DNA of 64,000 nucleotides from Aplidium turbinatum (lineage: Eukaryota > Chordata > Ascidiacea > Aplousobranchia > Polyclinidae), in NCBI GenBank assembly GCA_918807975.1, contig OU964921.1, positions 37,040,498 to 37,104,497 of the forward strand, read 5' to 3'. The position numbers were made by a program, and so were the translations under genes. The number at the start of each line of letters is the position of its first letter. The first letter of the stretch is position 1. Below the pieces are notes generated by a model. It searched no databases and was not told where the DNA came from. It saw nothing but the letters and a program-made list of their open reading frames with translations. Shown here one piece after another: positions 57,841 to 64,000 of the stretch.

Positions 57841-59105
57841 CAATCCACGTTAATAACACGCATTGCTTACGCGAAGCCTACCGCAACAGCAAAGAGATTG
57901 TGCGATCAGATTTTCGCATTATTTTATGTTCATGTAATGTGAAAGTGCAGTACCTGATCATTGAAACGCAGCTAATTTGTGACTGCAACATTACATCACG
58001 TGAGCACAGCACCGATTTGTATCGAAACCAGCCGCCAAGCATGAAGAGGGTGAGGGTAGGGTTATTGCATTTGCACGATGTGGTATCAGAAAAGGTTTTT
58101 ACCTTCCATTCTACGTGTCCGAACTTCGTCTTTGATTCAAATACTTTGTCAGCACGCGAAACTGTCAGAAATAAGCTTTAAAAAAAATTTTACAGTTTAA
58201 TAAATTATTCGTTTAAACAAAAGTGGCTGCGATTTGTCTTGAAGATCAGGTGGTATTGCTTTAGTTTCTTATCTCCAGCTTAACTTGCCAAAACCCGCCT
58301 TCGTAAACTTATCTCTATCAAAAGTAGTAGTCGACAGTGCCTTGCACATCGTGACCATCTGTAAATTATTATTTACTCAGTTTCGACGATTTCTGAAAGC
58401 TACTCAGTGGACGTAAATATGATAATTGTTAATTAATTGCTTGCCTATCTTGGAGACAAGAGTGTCTTTGCCGTAAATGGAAACAAAATTTGAAGTTATG
58501 CAACGATCGTCTTGGCCACATGCAACCAAGAACCTAAATTCCATTTAATTCTTTAGTTGATTGTAAATGAGCTCACTTAAAAAGTTAAATGTTTGTAGAT
58601 TAATAGTCTGGCGCTAAACCTTGCACATTGCATAACCACAAATACATATAAACCACAAGAACGGAAAATCATTTTTTGGAGCGTAACCAAAGTTTGCAAA
58701 GCCTTACATATTTCTAATACATGTAATATTTTCTGTTAGAGATATCTGAAAACATTGCCAGGCATTTTATCAACACGTTATACCATGTTTATTGCAATTG
58801 TAGTCTTCAGAGGAAAGACGAGTATACTTTTCCATGTCAGTATTCTCCATTTTGCAGTGAAAGCCTTCAATTTAATTTTGTTCAATGCCACCGATAAATC
58901 ATCGATGTACACAGAGAAGAGAAAGAAGCTCAACACACCTCCCAGTTTTAACCGGTTGTTCACAAAAAAAACTACGAGAAAAGTAAGAATAAAGTTGAAT
59001 GTGAGCTCAAAACATGACTCTTCTTATTGTGCGTATAGTAGCAGTTACGAAATACTGCGCAATAAAATTGAGATTTCTAGCCCACCAACAAAGGAATGTG
59101 GATAA
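57841..59105 (+). CDS. Two candidate exons of an unrecognised protein
   Basis: Exon candidate 57841-58049 follows a good acceptor (gtattgtattgtag) and ends at donor AGG|GTGAGG; it encodes NNTHCLREAYRNSKE, IILCSCNVKVQYL and LICDCNITS, with paired cysteines and NxT sites, suggesting a secreted protein. Candidate 58740-59105 follows acceptor ttctgttag, continues in phase 0 and stops at 59103. Together about 190 residues. No signal peptide exon was found upstream and I do not recognise the family. A further Cys-rich stretch (about 59562-59753: ACHFFGNKKRCQSDDC) may belong to the same locus. Confidence 0.3.
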
Positions 59106-60230
59106 CAACTACTTGTATGGATTGTCTTTTCTGCAAAACTTTTAAGAAAGACCTGTGAATCAAAACTTCACATGAAGTATAAATAGGCTACTGTACTATA
59201 ATTAACTCAAAACAAGCCAAAATTTGAAAAGTAAGCATTTTTAATAAAGTGATTCACTGCAAAATAAGAATAGTCTTAGTGATAACTCAAAAACAATAAG
59301 CTTTTTCTAATTAGGATAGCTCATAAAAAACACCAAAAAAAGTTGTTATTTTTTGTTCAAATTTTTACATGTCTGTACGAAAATTGGTAATAGTTTTCTT
59401 TCAGATTCATCACACTCCCAAAAGAAAGACATGGGATAACAGCTATATTACAACAAGTTTGAAAATTTCAGACGAGAAGGTTCACGCTGACTTGCAAAAT
59501 TCCATTGTACGATTTTCTGTATTGTTGCTAATTCAGAAAGTTTTGTTTGGCTGGTAGGGCTTGTCACTTCTTCGGAAACAAGAAAAGGTGCCAATCAGAT
59601 GATTGCGTTTCTAAACATCCATCCGAACCTGAAATGTATTTTACAGAAATAGCATTGAGTTTAGAAACAAACCTGAACGGTGTTATTAAAGTGAAACCTC
59701 TCACTACTTTAGTCTATATTAAATGTGGCGATTGCATAGCAAAATTAGTTTAGTTCTAATCGTACTGCTCTGTGGAGCTGCGTAGGCTACCTTTGTAAAC
59801 TAATTTCAAGAAAAGATAGATTTTTCTTCAAACGTTTCTCGCTTGTCAACAGTACAGTAGAAAGAGTTTCCAGCTTGGGTTGAAATTGAGTTAGAAAAGC
59901 GTTTAAGCGAATTTTTTAAGTTATGGCAGTATACCACTATTGTAGAAGTTGCAGGTAGGCCTATAATTGTCTACGCTGCTAAGGCCTAACTGTCTACGCA
60001 ACGCTGCTTAAACTGAACAGCAATAGTACTATGGAGCTAGATTACAAATTTCCAATTTCAACAACAATCACTTTTTTTCTTAAAATGATACGCTAGGTTG
60101 CATTTATTATTTCACATTATTAATTTTGTTAATAGTTATTGTAGATTGTGAGTAACTTAAACCTTCAATAATTAAAAACTTAGATATTTTTGATGTTCTA
60201 AGCATAATCAATTTTTATTTATAATTAAAC
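59106..60230. other. Mostly featureless; weak exon candidate near its centre
   Basis: Apart from the Cys-rich stretch at 59562-59753 after 'ggctggtag', nothing is supported. The region just before 60231 is AT-rich with 'tttttatttataatt'. Confidence 0.35.
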
Positions 60231-60451
60231 ATGATCTACCGAGAGATTATTGCAAGCTTTTTTATCTTGATTCTTGTCACCGCACCCCCAGCCAGTGCCT
60301 TTTACATTGGACACAAACAAAGATATCCGTGGTTTTACGGTTCCTTCGTCGCCACAACGGCTCCTCCTACCACCACAAAGCATATTGTCGCTGCAGAAAA
60401 GAGAAAGCAAACTGACACGGACATCTCTGCACGTCTAACAACAAACGGAGT
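60231..60451 (+). CDS. First exon of a secreted protein (signal peptide)
   Basis: ATG at 60231 opens a classical signal peptide: MIYREI, then a hydrophobic core (about residues 7-17), then TAPPASA before a likely cut. The mature part starts FYIGHKQRYPWFYG, followed by a TTAPPTTT stretch. It ends at donor GGAGT|GTAAGT; without splicing the frame stops two codons later, so splicing is needed. The next exon is not identified: three hAT insertions crowd the intron and the rest may lie beyond the window. Confidence 0.6.
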
Positions 60452-60481
60452 GTAAGTTTTAAAGAATGTCTATACTCTATA

Positions 60482-61107
60482 CAGGGATTCATAGTATAGG
60501 AATCGCCAACTTGGCTGGAAATCCGACAATCGGAGTGTAAAAGTGTTGCCAGATATTTTTTATATTTTTAGAAAAAATGTTAGTTTGGCATTTTTAAAGA
60601 TTAGTGATCGCCCAAAGCTTGTCCGTTTAAAACTAACCTGACGTTTAAAGTTGCACAAGATTGAGTTAAAGTAGTTTGTAGTTGTGTTACTTTGCAATAA
60701 GAATGTGCTGAATTTATGTGCAAAACTTAAATAAAACTTGCAGGTTTAAAAAAAATTATACTAACCAGTTAAGAACAAAAAAAATTGAGAAACTTAAAAA
60801 TACACCTCAGGAATAAAGAGCTTCATGTTTTAAGTGTTGAAGCCGGTAATTATTTTTCAAGTAATATGTTTTATGTACAAGAGAGGTTAAATTTGCCAAA
60901 AATATGATAGTTTGATTTGTGAAAAATAAAATTACTTTAGATTAGTTTTAAAATATTTATTTACGGGCAAGTTTTGGGCAACTACTACTTTACAAAATGC
61001 CAAAATAATATTTTTTTCTAAAAATATAAAATCTATCTGGCAACACTTTTACACTCCGATTGTCGGATTTCCAGCCGAGTTGGCGATCCCTATAGTATGA
61101 ATCCCTG
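60482..61107. mobile_element. hAT-type MITE with 75-bp TIRs
   Basis: The TIR begins CAGGGATTCATAGTATAGG and continues through 'gccaacttggctgg', 'ccgacaatcggagtg' and 'gtgttgccagata', mirrored at the right end. The duplication actctata (60474-60481, 61108-61115) is exact. Confidence 0.92.
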
Positions 61108-61116
61108 ACTCTATAG

Positions 61117-62429
61117 CAGGAGTGTTCAAATGATTTCTGTCATGATCCACCACAGCCAAACCTGACAACATGATGATCCACTAAATACGAATGGTAAACA
61201 TATTGGACATGCTTTAATTCTGTGGTGCTTTATTTATGTAAGTGTACCCTACAACATACAGTGATGTACGCGCATACAAAAAATATTGACGCCGTCAGCG
61301 TTAATGCAAACGTTCGAAAAACCATACGCCGTATGCGTCAACGCAACTTGTAAAAAAAGTTGGCGCCGTCAGCATCAGCGCATACACTACCGTAAACTAA
61401 TTTTGTTTGCTAGGTGCCAAACATTCACACGGTATAAACCACTCGAAACAAACAAGTTTTAGTTTGAATTTCCACGAAGAAACACAAGCACCTGAATGTG
61501 TTCATCTGACATTTTGCTGTGTTTTGATTCCAATATGTCTTGCCCATTGAAAACATTCTTTCAACTGCAGCGCTGGTAGGTATTGACGTGTTGTAGCGAA
61601 AAAAAGACATTAAAAAGTATGCGTTGACGCTATGCGCTAAAAAACCGCAAAAACTTTACGGCGTAGCCTCAAGCGCAAACTATCCAAAAAAATGTGGCCG
61701 CAAGCGTTAGCGTAAACAAAAAGTCTACGCCGCAAGTATGCGGCGTATACATACATCTCTGCATATTAATAACTTTGTAAAAGTCAAAAGTGAAGCGTGC
61801 TACAGCTGCAAGGTTGCTTCAGTGAGAAAAATGATGAGTTGGTTTAGATCTCACAAATAGCATCGATACGGGGCTTTCTGTCACCCTACTGATATCCTCA
61901 AAAGCTCATGAAGATGAGCATTTGTGAGTCTCGTTCTATGCTTGTTTTTTACAAAATTTATTGATGAAAACAACCACTCACAAAGGTACGTAGAAGCGAA
62001 GCAAGTAAGGACCCTTCTAGCCAGCCTGGTTATAACTGGGTACCTTTCCAAGGTTACAAGTGATAACCAAAACACATTTGGATCCGCGATAAAAATCTCA
62101 TCTCCTTTAAGATTGCACAGTTCAACCTGCATTTTAGACACCAGCAATGCATATTCAGTGTAAAGTTGGGTTTTCCATTTCCAAGTGCCATCAACGTCAG
62201 AAGACAGTGGATGAGAGCTTGGCTGTATGACTGAACTAATAAACATGGCAATAAACATGGGAGGGCATAAATCGACAAGTCTTTGAATGCAGGATGCTGA
62301 ACCACACCAAACCAAAATGCTTCACTGTCATCCACTGGTATCCCATCTTTTCCGTTGACATTGGAAGATGAACACAGAAAGTTAAAAAGATCTGGAACCG
62401 GATCGAGATCCGCCATTTGAACACCGCCG
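61117..62429 (-). mobile_element. hAT-Charlie-like element with transposase C terminus
   Basis: Ends CAGGAGTGTTCAAATG and CATTTGAACACCGCCG; the duplication ctctatag is exact (61109-61116, 62430-62437). It shares seven of its eight target bases with the MITE at 60482. The minus strand 61881-62315 encodes VFWLSLVTLERYPVI, VLTCFASTYLCE, FSSINFVKNKHRTRL and HLHELLRI, the hAT dimerisation domain. An upstream frame (62054-62416, MADLDPVPDLF) is out of register with it, so the gene is a deleted, non-functional copy. Confidence 0.88.
61259..61761 (-). mobile_element. hAT relic nested in the element above
   Basis: It starts CAGTGATGTACGCGCATAC and ends GTATACATACATCTCTG, an imperfect TIR with 'acgccg' repeats inside both ends. 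No exact duplication is visible. The minus strand 61425-61610 has RYNTSIPTSAAVERMFSMG, a signature of hAT C termini of a different branch from its host. Confidence 0.65.
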
Positions 62430-62437
62430 CTCTATAG

Positions 62438-63123
62438 TCTATACATTTTAATTTTCATGACTTGTTTACTTCAGAGAAATTGCAAGAATGGTTATATTGT
62501 GGTCTTTCTTAGCATTTCAAACTTGGCTTTATTTGAATAGTTTGAAAATTATGTCGCTATTAATTTCATGTACCGCACTGCAGATATGTCATTTTGAAAA
62601 GAAAAGTTGTAATGTCAGTGATTAGCAAGACAAGACCGATAATAATATAGCTATACTCAATCGCTGAAACGATTGTATCAACAGTTTCTTTCACTGGCAT
62701 TTTCTAGGCCGAGTCAATAGCCGTTCCAGCAGAGGTTCATAAACTTTTTGTTGTTATGGGTTCCTTTGGAAGGATTATTATGTCTCCGATCCATTATCTT
62801 CAATGAGTGACCCTAAACAGAAATTACAAAAAATCACCGAATCTCAAGTCAAAACCACCCTTCTACGCCAATACCTTTAAAGATCCTCAACAAATTAGCA
62901 AACCTTCAAATTACTTTTAAGCTATTTCCTTTGATTACAGTATAAATAGACTGATCATCTACATTCTACAGTACAACAATCGTTATGTAACTTCAACAAA
63001 AATTGAGAACACACTGCTGTATTTCAGCAGGTTGTGATGTAGCCAAATAATATAGACACCTTCATCACAAGGTGTGTATTTATAAAGATTAATGCTGCTC
63101 ATCTTCTTCTTCTTTATTTAAAC
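62438..63123. other. Nothing recognised
   Basis: No supported exon or element ends. Confidence 0.4.
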
Positions 63124-63554
63124 CAGGGGTGACGAACCTTTTTGCGGTCGCGGCCACTTTGTCAATTACACATGAGTTATCGGGCCACACAACTTTTTAA
63201 TCGTAACCTACTATGAAATCTTTTAGAAGCGACTCAAGATATTATTGAATGAAAAGTAACAAACGGCAGATGAAAGTAATAAAACCCACACAGTTGAAAT
63301 TATCTTACGTAGAATCGAAACATACAACAGTAAAAAATAAAAACAAATCAACTTGAGCAAAAAGGATAGAGCAAAAAGAATAGAGGATAAACCCTGAAAG
63401 TTAGTGTTTAGGGCAAGAATAGCAAAGAAAAGGTGTACCAGTGGAGGCATAAAACAGTTTTGAGATGTCTTTTGTCTTTAATGCATGAGCGATTGTCAAA
63501 TTGTTTTGCGGCCGCACAAAATTCTTTGACGGGCCGCAGGTTTGTCATCTTTGG
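63124..63554. mobile_element. hAT-type MITE
   Basis: Ends CAGGGGTGACGAACCTTTTT and GGTTTGTCATCTTTGG with 'gcggcc' motifs inside both; the flanks tttaaacc/ttcaaacc agree at 7 of 8 if the ends are shifted by one base. Confidence 0.7.
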
Positions 63555-63562
63555 TTCAAACC

Positions 63563-64000
63563 TTCTTCGCCACTTCAGGGGTCGAGGGGTTCTGCCTTTT
63601 ACCACCCTTGAGCATAGTGGCGGCGACGCGGTCTAGATGTTTGTTCAGGTGTCGAGCAGCGATTGAATTGATTCGTTATCCAGTTCACGCAAACCACGCA
63701 CACCATTTGGCGAATGGTAGATGGCGCAGCTGCAGATGGTGTGGTCTGCGATTTGTTTCTCCTTGCCACACTCACAGATCGCGGATGGAGCCATCCCCCA
63801 TTTGTGCATGTCGGAGCGGAATAGTCCGACGCCAGTACGCAGGCGGTTGAGTCTCACCCAGGCCTTCCTTGGCAAATGCATTCCGGTTGGATGGGGTGGC
63901 TGGTGTCGGAAATGAAACTTTGAAGTCTTGATGAGTTCTTTTTATACTCCAAGCTCCATTGGTGGTCCGCCCAGGTATCCTCACTGATGGATTGGTCTTC
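63563..64000 (-). mobile_element. Jockey/I-type LINE 3' end, running off the window
   Basis: The minus-strand C-terminal region runs from the window edge to a stop at 63645: [46 protein letters not shown]. The 3' UTR contains 'agggtggtaaaaggca', related to the 'ggggtggtaaaaggata' of the LINE in astacin intron 1. A frame change near 63880 separates it from upstream C-terminal sequence. Confidence 0.8.

Noticed and set aside
1-64000. CRISPR array, bacterial operon, riboswitch or rRNA genes
   Set aside because: None seen; the sequence is clearly from an animal nuclear genome with spliced genes.
1-64000. LTR retroviral or Polinton-type elements
   Set aside because: No long terminal repeats with TG...CA ends, gag, integrase, capsid or protein-primed polymerase blocks were recognised. 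The reverse transcriptases present belong to non-LTR LINEs.

Overview
This is a eukaryotic window: an AT-rich, intron-rich animal genome with short GT-AG exons and very heavy DNA-transposon and LINE content. The gene set is a testis-type kinase, a retinol-dehydrogenase-like SDR, an astacin with TSP1, CUB and MAM domains, and a secreted LU/sushi/VWA mosaic. It fits a marine invertebrate deuterostome, with an ascidian tunicate as my best guess. That placement is inference; no ribosomal or mitochondrial marker is present.

Layout. 0-3.7 kb: a hAT MITE, a two-exon TSSK-like kinase (minus strand) and one unassigned coding-like exon. 3.9-6.7 kb: nested and single hAT elements with clear 8-bp target duplications. 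7.2-18.1 kb (minus): a six-exon SDR gene whose exon 4 is split by a 6.6-kb DNA transposon (element A), itself split by a 3.4-kb relative (element B). 18.8-21.5 kb: a hAT relic holding LINE pieces nested in one another. 23.1-26.6 kb: a third TIR element (C) with a cysteine-rich, TSO1/CXC-like C terminus. 27.2-44.8 kb (plus): a complete astacin gene with a TATA box; its 7-kb first intron holds one antisense LINE inserted inside another, and later introns hold a hAT, a fold-back MITE and tRNA-derived SINEs. 49.3-56.9 kb (plus): a nine-exon gene for a signal peptide, a three-finger LU domain, a sushi domain and a VWA domain without its metal site. One of its introns carries a full-core type I hammerhead ribozyme motif on the minus strand. 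57.8-60.5 kb: weak exon candidates and a convincing signal-peptide exon. 60.5-64 kb: adjacent and nested hATs, and a LINE running off the window.

The most notable points are: (1) the A/B insertion into a coding exon, provable because the SDR frame closes exactly across a 7-bp target duplication; (2) A and B share architecture, 5'-TAGGG termini and 7-bp target duplications, and A, B and C share subterminal motifs, pointing to one loosely related transposon group that I cannot assign to a named superfamily; (3) the hammerhead motif next to a 620-bp-spaced direct repeat; (4) the two mosaic secreted genes. All gene models were read from frames and splice sites by eye; domain names are from family knowledge, not searches.
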